Positions 1 to 8,669 of a DNA stretch of 64,000 nucleotides are shown piece by piece. The DNA lies in contig NZ_CP011454.1 in assembly GCF_000695095.2 (NCBI RefSeq), positions 992,001 through 1,056,000 on the forward strand. Reading direction: 5' to 3'. The notes beneath the pieces are model-generated. The model saw only the letters and a program-made list of their open reading frames with translations, had not been told where the DNA came from and did no database searches. This stretch comes from Gemmatimonas phototrophica (GTDB taxonomy: Bacteria > Gemmatimonadota > Gemmatimonadetes > Gemmatimonadales > Gemmatimonadaceae). The position numbers were made by a program, and so were the translations under genes. Numbering within the stretch: position 1 is the first letter of the stretch; each line of letters starts with the position of its first letter.

Positions 1-223
1 CACGCTCGGCCTCCCGAATGGCGTTCTCGATCTGCTGGTCAGCGGCAATACGGGCTTGCTCTGCCGTGGCACGTGCCTGTTCGCCGGCCACGCGCGCCTG
101 TTCGCCGGCCACGCGCGCCTGTTCCGCGTTGCGCACGGCCTGATCGGCATTGGTGCCGGCGGACCTGCCGGTCGACCCGAGGGAGAGACCAAAGCGCATG
201 GTCACGGTGAGCTGCGGGGTCAT
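1..223 (-). CDS. Partial protein with Ala/Glu/Gln-rich heptad-like repeats (3' end outside window)
   Basis: The first 74 codons of a minus-strand gene that runs off the left edge. Its ATG overlaps the TGA of the upstream gene in an ATGA junction at 220-223, so it is probably translationally coupled to the membrane protein and kinase above it. After about 25 residues the translation becomes a charged helix with repeated EQARVAG / EQARATA / EQARIAA units, which looks like a coiled coil or stalk. I do not recognise a family. The partner at 222-693 also ends in a predicted coiled coil, so the two could interact (inference). Confidence 0.6.
   Translation of the reverse strand, partial: MTPQLTVTMRFGLSLGSTGRSAGTNADQAVRNAEQARVAGEQARVAGEQARATAEQARIAADQQIENAIREAER
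75..124. repeat. 21-bp in-frame tandem repeat inside the truncated gene
   Basis: A 21-bp unit containing cctgttcgccggccacgcg starts at 77 and again at 98, and a diverging third copy begins at 119. It encodes the seven-residue repeat EQARVAG on the minus strand. The period is a multiple of three, so copy-number change would keep the frame. Confidence 0.7.
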
Positions 224-693
224 CGGATGCGTTCCATATCGGCCGGCGCGCGGTCGGCCAGCAGTTTCGAGGTAAACCGTTGTCCTTCACTGATGCGTTC
301 GACTTCCACGGCGACGGAATCGATGGCCTGTTCAATGGAGGCCAACCGATCTTCAATCGCCCGGTGCTGCTTGATGTCGTCGCGCTTCTCTATTCGCCGG
401 CCGAACGCTTTGGCGATTGGCGTACCGATGGAGGTAATGGCGACCATGGCACTGATGGCGATCATGATGTCCACGACGCCCTCGGGCAGCGCTTTGCGGC
501 GTGGCTCGCTGGGGGCGGCGGGCGCCGTGGTCGCCTGACCGGGGGCGGCGTCGGCACTGGAGATACTTCCGTCCTCACCAATCTTGATGCGCTGGACCTT
601 GCCGTCGGCCTGCTGGATGCTGATGACCTGGCCACTGCCTGTTTTGAGCACTTCAACCACTGCTGGATCTTGCTGCATCACGTCTCCCGTCAT
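220..693 (-). CDS. Single-pass membrane protein with C-terminal coiled coil, unknown function
   Basis: A 157-aa protein. A soluble N-terminal part of about 65 residues contains a small beta-rich stretch (VISIQQADGKVQRIKIGEDG). One hydrophobic segment follows (DIMIAISAMVAITSIGTP, roughly residues 75-92), and the C-terminal helix (IEDRLASIEQAIDSVAVEVERI) has coiled-coil spacing. Its ATG at 693 overlaps the stop of the histidine kinase gene in an ATGA junction, and its own stop overlaps the next start the same way, so the three genes form a tight operon. No family recognised. A role in signalling with the kinase is only suggested by the coupling. Confidence 0.75.
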   Translation of the reverse strand: MTGDVMQQDPAVVEVLKTGSGQVISIQQADGKVQRIKIGEDGSISSADAAPGQATTAPAAPSEPRRKALPEGVVDIMIAISAMVAITSIGTPIAKAFGRRIEKRDDIKQHRAIEDRLASIEQAIDSVAVEVERISEGQRFTSKLLADRAPADMERIR

Positions 694-1997
694 GACGCCG
701 TCACCGGCAGTCGCATCGTCATCGTGGTCCCTTGCCCGAGAGTGCTCTCCGCCTGGATGGTCCCCTGATGCGCCTGCACGGTTTGCAGGGCAATCGCGAG
801 TCCGAGCCCGGTGCCGCCAGGCTTCGTTGTCACGTAGGGATCAAAAATGCGGGCCAGCGTGTCCGGGGCGATACCACACCCGCTGTCCCTTACGGCAATG
901 ACCACCCAATTGGTGTCAGCCGGGGACGAGGAATTTTCCGCCGCCACCGTAATGGCGACCGTTCCGCCGGCCGCGGTGGCGTCAACAGCGTTGAGCAGCA
1001 CGTTGGTCACCGCCCGGACCAACGGTTCGAAATAGGCCGTCACCAACGGGAGCCCCGGCGCAATCTGCAGGTCGAGCGTCAGCCAGTCGGGAACGATGGT
1101 CTCCGCCACCCGGCTCACCAGTTCGGCCAGGTCCACCTCGGCCGCCGGGCCGTCGGGGAGGCGGCCAAACTGCGCGAAGCTCTTGGCCATGACCTCGAGG
1201 CGGGTGGCCTCTTCGGCCAGCACATCCACGGTATCGCGGAGGTCGTCGGGGACCCCGCGACGCAGCCGGTCCACCGCAAATCGAATGGGGGTGAGGGGAT
1301 TCTTGAGCTCGTGAGCAAACCGCCGCGCCGATTCGCGGAACGCTTCGGCGCGCTCGGCCTCAAGCGCCCGTTTGCGTCCCGACTCCAGCTCCGTGGCCAT
1401 GGTCCGCATCCCGGTGCGGAGCACTTCGAATTCCGGCGCACCGCGGCGGTCGGTGTGGGGTGGTATGGCGCGGCCGCTGCGAATGAGCCCCGTCCAGCCA
1501 ACCAGTTCGTCGAGTGGCCGACTGAGCTGTCGGCTGAGATGACCGGCCACCCGCGACGCGCCCAGTGCAATCAGCACGACCACCAGGACGGCGCCGACCA
1601 ACACCAACCGCATGGAGCGTTCGGTGACAAAATCAAAACGGCGCGCCAGCTGGACCGACTCGCGGAGCTCCGCCTGATGGCGTTCCAGCGCGGCGCGCTG
1701 GGCGGGGGTGAGCGGGGCTGTTTCAACCACGCGGAACGCCTCGTCGCCGCTGACGGCAATGCGTTCCCAGGCGGAACGGGCCGAGAAGAGCGAGAGGGTA
1801 CGGGAGGCGGCACCGGCCCAGACCAGCGTGACCGCCACCGTGGGGACCACGGCAAAGAGCAGCAGCATGGCGAAGAGCCGTGTGCGGAACGGCGCCCGGG
1901 ATGACTCCCGGGCCGCGGTCGAAGAGGTGGGACGGGCCCCGGTGGCAGAGAAATCCTCGTCCGGTTTCGTGGCGGTCAACTTCCGCATCTCGTTCAT
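690..1997 (-). CDS. Membrane sensor histidine kinase, NtrY-like
   Basis: A two-component sensor kinase of 435 aa from the ATG at 1997; the reading frame stays open further upstream but that part looks non-coding. Order: transmembrane segment about 41-62, a short extracytoplasmic region of about 65 residues, second transmembrane segment about 129-149, HAMP-like linker, then the phospho-acceptor H-box (FAHELKNPLTPIRF, His about 229). The N-box is NVLLNAVDA (about 332-340) and the ATP-binding G boxes are DSGCGIA and GGTGLGLA. The HELKNPLTPI form of the H-box is typical of NtrY-type kinases that pair with NtrC-family regulators. No response regulator lies beside it in the window, so it appears orphan or is paired beyond the left edge. 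It is divergent from the ligase gene at 2053. Confidence 0.9.
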   Translation of the reverse strand: MNEMRKLTATKPDEDFSATGARPTSSTAARESSRAPFRTRLFAMLLLFAVVPTVAVTLVWAGAASRTLSLFSARSAWERIAVSGDEAFRVVETAPLTPAQRAALERHQAELRESVQLARRFDFVTERSMRLVLVGAVLVVVLIALGASRVAGHLSRQLSRPLDELVGWTGLIRSGRAIPPHTDRRGAPEFEVLRTGMRTMATELESGRKRALEAERAEAFRESARRFAHELKNPLTPIRFAVDRLRRGVPDDLRDTVDVLAEEATRLEVMAKSFAQFGRLPDGPAAEVDLAELVSRVAETIVPDWLTLDLQIAPGLPLVTAYFEPLVRAVTNVLLNAVDATAAGGTVAITVAAENSSSPADTNWVVIAVRDSGCGIAPDTLARIFDPYVTTKPGGTGLGLAIALQTVQAHQGTIQAESTLGQGTTMTMRLPVTAS

Positions 1998-2052
1998 AGT
2001 CCATAATTTACGGTGTTGTACCGGATAACGCGTCCCGATAGTACGGAGTGAG

Positions 2053-3681
2053 ATGGCAGCCTCGTGGTCCCTCGCCCCTCTAATTGCCCAGCGTGCGCAG
2101 GAGCATCCTGATCGCCCGCTGGCCACAACTGGGGAACGGACATGGACATACCAGCAGGTGGACGCCGACGCGTCCTCCCTGGCGGCAGCCTTCTCTGAAC
2201 TGGGACTTGGCGCAGGCGACCGCATTGCGGTGAACCTGCCCAACGGTGTGGAGTGGATCATCACCACGTTGGCGGCGGCCAAACTGGGAGCGGTGCTCGT
2301 GCCGGTCAGTCCGTTTCTGGGCGTGCACGATCTGCGTTACCAGTTGCGACATGCCGAGGCGAGTGCGGTCGTCACCATCGAGCGATGGAACGGCGTGGAC
2401 TTTCTGCAGCGGTTCGAAGAACTGCTGGGCGATCTGCCCGACCTGCAGTATGTCGTCACGGTGGGCGACGAAGACCTCTGGTACGACGACCGGATTTTTC
2501 AGTTTGAAGATCTGGTGTCGAGCGGGGCGGCCAAAACGGTGCCCTTGTTCGATGACAGCGACGACACGCGGGATCTGGCGGTCGTCTACACGTCAGGCAC
2601 GATGGGCAAACCGAAAGGGGTGCAGCTCTCGCACCGGGCCCTCGTGGAGAACGCCGTCCGCACCGCGCAGGCCCTCGAGTTGTCTCCCGAGGATCGCGTG
2701 CTGGCGGCGGTGCCGTTTTGTGCCGTGTTCGGCCTGAGCGCCATGCTCGGAGCCATGGCCAGCGGGGCCACGCTGGTCACGCAGCCGACGTTTGAACCGG
2801 CGGGGGCGTTGGCGCTCATTGCCAGTGCCCAGGTCACCGTGTTGCACGGAGTCCCCACGCAGTACCACCTCCTCATGCGTGAGGAAGGGTTCGACCCGTC
2901 GCGTCTCCGCTCGCTGCGCACTGGCCTGATGGCCGGCAGTTCGGTGGGCGAAGCGCTCGTGCGCAAGGTGCGTCGCTGGTGCGACGTGCTGGTGGCGTAC
3001 GGCCTCACGGAAACGGGTGCCGTCGTCACGATTACCCGCTTCAGCGATAGCGAAGCAACCCGGCGCGATTCCGTGGGCACACCAATGCCTGGCATTGATG
3101 TGATGGCCATGGACGTCCTGTCGGGCGAGTTGCACGGACCCGAAGCGGTCGGCGAAATCGCCGTGCGCGGGTCCAACCTCATGCGGGGCTATCTCCGCAT
3201 GCCGGCGGAGACTGCCAAGGTCCATACGCCGGACGGGTTTTTTCTCACCGGTGATCTCGGGATCATCGATGAGGACGGAACCGTGAGGATCCTCGGACGT
3301 CGCCAGGAAACGATCTCCCGTGGAGGCACGCAGCTGTATCCGCGTGAACTCGAAGATCGCCTGCGCGCACATCCCGCGGTGGACGATGTCTGCGTGATCG
3401 GGGTTCCCCATGATGTCATGGGCGAACTGGTCTGCGCGTGCATCGTGGCAGTGGAAGGGGCCGTTATCACCGGTGACGAAATCAAACGATTCGCCCGGGA
3501 CATGATGGCGGCCGACAAGGTTCCCGACCTCGTCCGCTTCTTCGATACGTTCCCCATGACGGGGAGCGGCAAGGTGCGACGGCGAGAGCTCGCGCGGTCT
3601 ATCGCGCTGAGTGCGAACACCATGAGCGCATCGGCGCTCCACGCGAACGCGCTCGATCACCCAGTTCCGTACCCAGGTTAG
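2053..3681 (+). CDS. AMP-dependent acyl-CoA synthetase/ligase (ANL superfamily)
   Basis: A 542-aa adenylate-forming enzyme, which would activate a carboxylic acid with ATP to an acyl-AMP and pass it to CoA. Visible motifs are the AMP-binding P-loop YTSGTMGKPKG (about 179-189), YGLTETG (about 315), LTGDLGIID (about 398-406) and the C-terminal GSGKVRRREL with the catalytic lysine (about 506). Length and motif spacing fit fatty-acyl or aryl-CoA ligases; the substrate cannot be read from sequence. A GGAG motif 5 nt before the ATG supports the start. It is followed after 7 bp by the NYN gene. The N terminus fits the family, so no signal or fusion is evident. Confidence 0.9.
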   Translation: MAASWSLAPLIAQRAQEHPDRPLATTGERTWTYQQVDADASSLAAAFSELGLGAGDRIAVNLPNGVEWIITTLAAAKLGAVLVPVSPFLGVHDLRYQLRHAEASAVVTIERWNGVDFLQRFEELLGDLPDLQYVVTVGDEDLWYDDRIFQFEDLVSSGAAKTVPLFDDSDDTRDLAVVYTSGTMGKPKGVQLSHRALVENAVRTAQALELSPEDRVLAAVPFCAVFGLSAMLGAMASGATLVTQPTFEPAGALALIASAQVTVLHGVPTQYHLLMREEGFDPSRLRSLRTGLMAGSSVGEALVRKVRRWCDVLVAYGLTETGAVVTITRFSDSEATRRDSVGTPMPGIDVMAMDVLSGELHGPEAVGEIAVRGSNLMRGYLRMPAETAKVHTPDGFFLTGDLGIIDEDGTVRILGRRQETISRGGTQLYPRELEDRLRAHPAVDDVCVIGVPHDVMGELVCACIVAVEGAVITGDEIKRFARDMMAADKVPDLVRFFDTFPMTGSGKVRRRELARSIALSANTMSASALHANALDHPVPYPG

Positions 3682-3688
3682 TGCTTAC

Positions 3689-5869
3689 ATGAGTCGTCAT
3701 CCGTCCCGGTCAGGCGCATCGTCGCCGGCCCGCATCATTGCGCCGTTCCACCGCGGCCCGTCATCGGTCGCCCCCATGGCCCCGATGTCCCAACCCAATG
3801 TCGCGCCGCCGGCGCACGCGCCCAATGCGGCGCTGCTCATCGACTTCGATAACGTCACGATGGGCATTCGTTCCGACCTGCAGGAGGAGCTCAAGAATCT
3901 CCTCTCGTCGGACATCGTGAAAGGCAAAGTGGCGGTGCGTCGCGCCTACGCCGACTGGCGCCGCTACCCGCAGTACATCGTCCCGCTCACCGAAGCGTCC
4001 ATCGATCTCATCTTCGCGCCGGCCTACGGTTCGTCCAAGAAAAACGCGACGGACATTCGTCTCGCGATCGATGCGCTCGAGCTGGTGTTCACGCGCCCCG
4101 AGATCGGCACCTTCGTGCTGCTCAGCGGCGACTCCGACTTCTCGAGCATGGTCATCAAGCTCAAGGAGTACGGCAAGTACGTGATTGGCGTGGGCATCCG
4201 CGAGTCGTCGAGCGATCTGCTCGTGATGAACTGCGATGAGTACTACTCGTACAACGCACTGGCCGGCCTGACCAAGAACGGCGAAGACGAAACCACGCGC
4301 TGGGATCCGTGGGAGCTGGTCACCGAGTCGGTGTCGCGCATGAAGCGCAACGGCGACGTGATGCGCTCCGATCGCCTCAAGCAGGTGATGCAGGAAATCG
4401 ACGCGTCGTTCGACGAGAAGAATCTTGGCCACCCCAAGTTCTCGCGCTTCGTGCACGAAGCGCAGCAGCGTGGTCTGCTCAAGGTCACGAAGCTCGAGAG
4501 CGGCCAGCTCGAAGTGGATATGCCGGAAGGCGTGCCGGTCGCGGCCGTCGCATCGTCCGCCGCCCCTGCGGAAGGCGAAACGCGCGAAGCGCGGGAAGAT
4601 CGCGAGCGTCGTGGTCGCCGGGGCCGTCGCGGCCGTGGCCGTGACCGGTTTGATCGCGATCGGGAGCCGCGCGACGGTGAACCGCAGGAAACCGAGGCGG
4701 TGGATGGCGAGCCGGCCGATGGCGCGGTCGATCCGGCGCTCGAGGTGACGGCCGAAATCCCGATGCCAACCGGCGAGCCAGTGGATCCGCTGGCCATCAT
4801 TCAGGCGGTGGGCATTCGTCCGCTCCCCACCGATCTGGTGCCCGATGCGGCCTCTGCCAATGCGGCCCCCGAGGCTGGTGCGGCTGATGGCGCCGAGTCG
4901 CGTGGCGAGCGTGATCGCGGTCGTCGCGGGCGTGGTCGTGGCCGTGACCGGTTCCGCGACCGTCGGGAGGAGCGCGCCGTTGAAGGTGAGGTGGCGCGGG
5001 CGCCGGAAGCGGCGCGTCCCGAGGTCTCGCCGGCCTTCCAGAGCACGGATGTGTCCGATACCATTGGCCGCAGCGGTGAACGGCTCACGCGCAGCGATGC
5101 GTTTGATCTCGTGCGTCGGTCGGTGGAGTCGCTGGTGCAGGGCGATCAGGTCACCACGGCGAGTGCGACCCGTCAGCGGGCGTTTGAACTGCTGGGCCGT
5201 GACAGCGAGTCGCTGGCGACGCGCATGTTCGAGCGCATCCTGCAGGACTCGCACGATGCCAACATGATCGACCTGCGTCGTCGGGGCGATGACTGGGAAG
5301 TGGCGCGGGCGGCCGACGCGGCGAGCATTGTGGAGCAGCTCAAGGCGGTGGACGACCAGCAGAAGGCGGAGGCCAAGGCGGCGCAGGCGCTGTTGCCCGC
5401 GGCTCCGCGTGGTATGGGCGCCCGTGGCATTGGCGGTCGCGGCAAGGGCCCCGGTGCGCCGCCCCCAGACCTGCTGATGTTCGGTGTGGTGGGCGCTCGT
5501 CCGGCCGCCCCGGCCAGCAACGGTGCCACCCCGGCTCCGGCTCCGGTCGCTGAGGTTGCGGCTGCCCCGGCGGCGGAAGCGCCGACGGTGGTGATGGACG
5601 CCGCGCCGGAAGCCCCGGCGGCGGCCAAGGCGGCCCCCGCCAAGGGCAAGAAGCCCGCGGCCAAGGCTCCGGCCAAGGCTCCGGCGAAAAAGGCCGCCAA
5701 GGTGGCTGACAAGCCTGTCGCCAAGCCGGCCGCCAAGCCGGCTCCCAAGCCCGCGGCCAAGGCTCCCGCGAAGGCGGCCAAGGCATCGGCCAAGGCACCG
5801 GCCAAGGCGCCAGCGGCCAAGAAGGCCGTCGCCAAGGCGCCGGCCAAGAAGGCGGCCAAGAAGCGCTAA
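3689..5869 (+). CDS. NYN-domain putative RNase with two LOTUS-like domains and histone H1-like tail
   Basis: A 726-aa multidomain protein. Residues about 45-190 form a NYN/LabA-type PIN-fold nuclease domain, with the acidic residues of ALLIDFDNV, NATDIRLAIDAL and LLSGDSDFSSM. Residues about 203-276 resemble an OST-HTH/LOTUS domain, and a second, more divergent copy appears at about 468-545. The two are separated by acidic/proline-rich linkers and two Arg-Gly-rich boxes (GRRGRGRDRF type). The last ~75 residues are Lys/Ala/Pro repeats (PAKAPAKKAAK) like bacterial H1-like proteins. NYN and LOTUS domains are linked to RNA processing and RNA binding; the RG boxes and basic tail suggest nucleic-acid binding. 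The fusion of all parts is unusual. Start at 3689 is the longest ATG; 3776 is an alternative. Confidence 0.85.
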   Translation: MSRHPSRSGASSPARIIAPFHRGPSSVAPMAPMSQPNVAPPAHAPNAALLIDFDNVTMGIRSDLQEELKNLLSSDIVKGKVAVRRAYADWRRYPQYIVPLTEASIDLIFAPAYGSSKKNATDIRLAIDALELVFTRPEIGTFVLLSGDSDFSSMVIKLKEYGKYVIGVGIRESSSDLLVMNCDEYYSYNALAGLTKNGEDETTRWDPWELVTESVSRMKRNGDVMRSDRLKQVMQEIDASFDEKNLGHPKFSRFVHEAQQRGLLKVTKLESGQLEVDMPEGVPVAAVASSAAPAEGETREAREDRERRGRRGRRGRGRDRFDRDREPRDGEPQETEAVDGEPADGAVDPALEVTAEIPMPTGEPVDPLAIIQAVGIRPLPTDLVPDAASANAAPEAGAADGAESRGERDRGRRGRGRGRDRFRDRREERAVEGEVARAPEAARPEVSPAFQSTDVSDTIGRSGERLTRSDAFDLVRRSVESLVQGDQVTTASATRQRAFELLGRDSESLATRMFERILQDSHDANMIDLRRRGDDWEVARAADAASIVEQLKAVDDQQKAEAKAAQALLPAAPRGMGARGIGGRGKGPGAPPPDLLMFGVVGARPAAPASNGATPAPAPVAEVAAAPAAEAPTVVMDAAPEAPAAAKAAPAKGKKPAAKAPAKAPAKKAAKVADKPVAKPAAKPAPKPAAKAPAKAAKASAKAPAKAPAAKKAVAKAPAKKAAKKR

Positions 5870-5874
5870 GGCCT

Positions 5875-6471
5875 ATGCATCCCGGTGCTCCCCTGCCGCC
5901 CGCGTTCTATGATCGCGACGCGGCAGTGGTGGCCCGGGCGCTGCTGGGCACGGTGCTTCGGCACGAAACATCCGAAGGGGTGGTCAGTGGCCGGATCGTG
6001 GAGACCGAGGCATACCTCGGTCCTCACGATCCGGCTTCGCATTCGGCGGTTGGCCGCACGGCGCGCACCTGGCACATGTTCGGCCCGCCCGGCACGGCCT
6101 ATGTGTATTTCGTGTACGGCATGCACTGGTGCGTGAATGCAGTGACCGGCGCTGATGGGTATGGCGCCGCGGTGCTCATCCGGGCCGTGGAGCCACTGGA
6201 AGGGATTGGTCGCATGCGCGCGCGGAGACCGCGGGCTCGCCGCGACCAGGACCTCGTCAACGGACCCGGCAAAGTGTGCGCGGCGTTTGGTATTGATCGT
6301 ACGCTCGACGGCACGTCGCTCACCGGCGCGGGCGCGCTGACCATTGTGGCCGGTGATGACGTGCCGGATGAGCACGTGCTGGTCACACCGCGCATTGGCA
6401 TAACCAAGGCGGCGGACTGGGCGCTGCGCTTTGTGCTTAGAGCAGCCCCGCCACTTTTCCCGCGTCCTTGA
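5875..6471 (+). CDS. 3-methyladenine DNA glycosylase, AAG/MPG family
   Basis: A 198-aa base-excision repair enzyme that would remove alkylated purines from DNA. The family core is intact: FYDRDAAVVARALLGT at the N terminus, the catalytic VETEAYLGPHDPASH (Glu and Tyr as in human AAG), FGPPGTAYVYFVYGMHWCVN, AAVLIRAVEP and NGPGKVCAAFGI. Length matches bacterial members. It begins 5 bp after the NYN gene, so it is probably co-transcribed with it. Its 3' end overlaps the convergent kbl gene by 35 bp. Confidence 0.93.
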   Translation: MHPGAPLPPAFYDRDAAVVARALLGTVLRHETSEGVVSGRIVETEAYLGPHDPASHSAVGRTARTWHMFGPPGTAYVYFVYGMHWCVNAVTGADGYGAAVLIRAVEPLEGIGRMRARRPRARRDQDLVNGPGKVCAAFGIDRTLDGTSLTGAGALTIVAGDDVPDEHVLVTPRIGITKAADWALRFVLRAAPPLFPRP

Positions 6472-7630
6472 ACGCGGCCACCACCGCGTCGAGATCGTCG
6501 CGCGTGTGCGCCGCCGACACCTGACAGCGTACCCGCGCTTCTCCTTTGGGCACCACCGGGAAGCCGAACCCCGTCACAAACACGCCGCGCTCGAGCATCA
6601 AGTCGCTCATGCGAATCGCCAACGCCGTTTCGCCCACAATAATGGGCACGATGGGCGTTTCGCCCGGCAACGGGTTGAACCCCGCCTCCTGAATAGCGGC
6701 GCGGAAGTAGCGCGAGTTCTCGTGCAGGCGCGTGACGAGCTCCGGGTGGGACTCCGTGAATTCCACCGCGGCCAGTGCGCTCGCCGCCACCGTAGGCGGC
6801 AACGCATTGGAGAACAGCTGCGGACGCGAGCGCTGCGTCATGGTGTCGCACAGGGCGGCCGACCCGGCAATGAAACCACCCGCCGCGCCACCCAGCGCCT
6901 TGCCCAACGTGGAGGTAATGATGTCCACCTCACCCATTACGCCAAAATGCTCGGCGGTGCCGCGCCCCGTTTTGCCCAAAACACCCGTGGCATGGGAGTC
7001 ATCCATGACCACGATCGCCCCTTCCTCGCGGGCGATCTGCAGAATATCCGGAAGCTTCGCAATGGCACCTTCCATGGAGAAGACGCCGTCGGTCCAGATG
7101 ATCTTGCGCTTGGCGTCCTTGTTCGCGCGCAGCTTCTCGCGCAGGTCGTCCATGTCGGCGTGCTTGTACACCGCCGTCGTGCACTTCGTCATGGCCTTGG
7201 CCAACCGCACCGAGTCAATGATGGACGCGTGGTTGAGCGCGTCGGAGATGACGAAATCCCCTTCGCGCGCGATGGTCGGCGTGAGCGCTTCGTTGGCGTT
7301 CCACGCCGACACATAGCTCATGCTGGCCTCGGTCCCCACGAAGCGGGCAATGGCGGCCTCGAGGTCACGGTGCACGGTGAAGGTGCCGCAGATGAAGCGC
7401 ACGCTGGCCGTGCCCGCCCCGAACTGATGCAGCGCCCGGACCCCCGCTTCCACCACGCTGGGTTCGTTGGCGAGGCCGAGGTAGTTGTTGGAGGAGAGCA
7501 CGATGACTTCGCCGCGCCCTTCCATATGCACGCGTGCCCCCTGCGGCCCTTCGATGTAGTTGAGGCGCTTGTACGTGCCGGCGGCCTTGAGGGCGTCGAG
7601 CTCGGCCTGCAGTTCCTGAGTCAGTGACAT
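6437..7630 (-). CDS. kbl: Glycine C-acetyltransferase (2-amino-3-ketobutyrate CoA ligase)
   Basis: A 397-aa PLP enzyme of the alpha-oxoamine synthase family that cleaves 2-amino-3-ketobutyrate with CoA to glycine and acetyl-CoA. Motifs: SSNNYLGLANEP, GTASVRFICGT, DALNHASIID, DGVFSMEGAIA, VVMDDSHATGVLG and the PLP-lysine region STLGKALGGA. The start MSLTQEL at 7630 gives the length typical of Kbl, while the frame upstream of it lies inside tdh. Its start is 13 bp after the tdh stop, the classic tdh-kbl threonine degradation pair. The 3' end overlaps the AAG gene by 35 bp on the opposite strand. Confidence 0.95.
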   Translation of the reverse strand: MSLTQELQAELDALKAAGTYKRLNYIEGPQGARVHMEGRGEVIVLSSNNYLGLANEPSVVEAGVRALHQFGAGTASVRFICGTFTVHRDLEAAIARFVGTEASMSYVSAWNANEALTPTIAREGDFVISDALNHASIIDSVRLAKAMTKCTTAVYKHADMDDLREKLRANKDAKRKIIWTDGVFSMEGAIAKLPDILQIAREEGAIVVMDDSHATGVLGKTGRGTAEHFGVMGEVDIITSTLGKALGGAAGGFIAGSAALCDTMTQRSRPQLFSNALPPTVAASALAAVEFTESHPELVTRLHENSRYFRAAIQEAGFNPLPGETPIVPIIVGETALAIRMSDLMLERGVFVTGFGFPVVPKGEARVRCQVSAAHTRDDLDAVVAAFKDAGKVAGLL

Positions 7631-7643
7631 GAGGTGGGGTGGC

Positions 7644-8669
7644 TCAGCCGATCGTGAAGATGATTTTGCCCGCGTCGCCGGACTTGATGAGGTGCATGGC
7701 CTCGTCCACCGCTTCGAGCGGCAGGCGGTGCGTAATGACCGGCGTGGGGTCGAAGGCACCGGAGCGCACAAAGCGCGACATCTGGTGCCAGGTGTCGTAC
7801 ATGCGACGGCCAACCACGCCGTAGATGGTGAGCCCCTTGAAGATGATCTCGGTGGCGAAATCGATGTCGATGGTGCGCGACGGAATGCCGAGCATGTTCA
7901 CGCGGCCGGCCGGGCGGGCGAGCGCAAACGCCTGGTGCACGGCGCTCGGGACGCCCGACATTTCGAGCACGACATCGGCGCCGTGTCCGTCGCTGGCCGC
8001 CATGACGGCGGCGTGGGCCTGGTCGGGGTGCACCGCGTCATGGGCGCCCATGGTGCGCGCCAGTTCGAGACGCTTGGGGTTGATGTCGGTGGCAATGATG
8101 CGGGCCGCCCCCGCCGCCTTGCAGATGCCCACCGCAAAGGCGCCAATGGGGCCGCAGCCGGTGATGAGCACGACGCTGCCGGGAATGTCGGCGGTGAGGG
8201 CGGTGTGGAAGGCGTTGCCCATGGGGTCGTGGATGCCGCCAATGTCATAGCTGATGGCGTCATCGAGGTGCCACACATTGGTGGCCGGCATGGCGATATA
8301 CTCGGCGAAGCAGCCGTCCCGATCCACGCCAATGATCTTGGTGGAGGGGTCCACGTGGGCGTTGCCCGTGCGGCTGAAGAGCGAACGGTCGTCCACGATA
8401 TGCCCTTCGGCGGTCACGCGGTCGCCGATTTTGACGCTTTCAACGAGGTTGCCCACCGCGACGACATCGCCGGCAAATTCATGGCCGCAGATGAACGGCG
8501 GCGTGCACCGGCCGGACGCCCAGGCATCCCACTCGTAGATGTGCACATCGGTGCCGCAGACGCCAGCGCTGCGCACGCGGATGAGCACTTCGTCGTCGCG
8601 GATGGTGGGCTCCGGAACTTCCGTGAGGGTGAGGCCGCGTCCGGCGGTCTGCTTCACCAACGCTTTCAT
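7644..8669 (-). CDS. tdh: L-threonine 3-dehydrogenase lacking the structural-zinc cysteines
   Basis: A 341-aa medium-chain zinc dehydrogenase, the same length as E. coli Tdh. It oxidises threonine to 2-amino-3-ketobutyrate with NAD and feeds Kbl just downstream. The catalytic zinc ligands are present (Cys38 in GVCGTDVH, His63-Glu64 in CGHEF), as are EGHI, GCFAEYIAM and the nucleotide-binding GCGPIGAFAVGI. The lobe that normally carries four structural-zinc cysteines (93, 96, 99 and 107 in E. coli) reads IVDDRSLFSRTGNAHVD here and contains no cysteine. The start MKALVKQ at 8669 matches the family. Another related polyol or amino-alcohol dehydrogenase is possible, but the kbl partnership favours threonine. 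Confidence 0.9.
   Translation of the reverse strand: MKALVKQTAGRGLTLTEVPEPTIRDDEVLIRVRSAGVCGTDVHIYEWDAWASGRCTPPFICGHEFAGDVVAVGNLVESVKIGDRVTAEGHIVDDRSLFSRTGNAHVDPSTKIIGVDRDGCFAEYIAMPATNVWHLDDAISYDIGGIHDPMGNAFHTALTADIPGSVVLITGCGPIGAFAVGICKAAGAARIIATDINPKRLELARTMGAHDAVHPDQAHAAVMAASDGHGADVVLEMSGVPSAVHQAFALARPAGRVNMLGIPSRTIDIDFATEIIFKGLTIYGVVGRRMYDTWHQMSRFVRSGAFDPTPVITHRLPLEAVDEAMHLIKSGDAGKIIFTIG

Noticed and set aside
72-124. Short tandem repeats that could suggest a CRISPR array
   Set aside because: The 21-bp units are contiguous without spacers and encode an in-frame heptad-like repeat in a protein.
2016-2044. TTGTAC-N17-TAGTAC as a promoter for the acyl-CoA ligase
   Set aside because: The -10 match is poor and it would overlap the ribosome site of the same gene.
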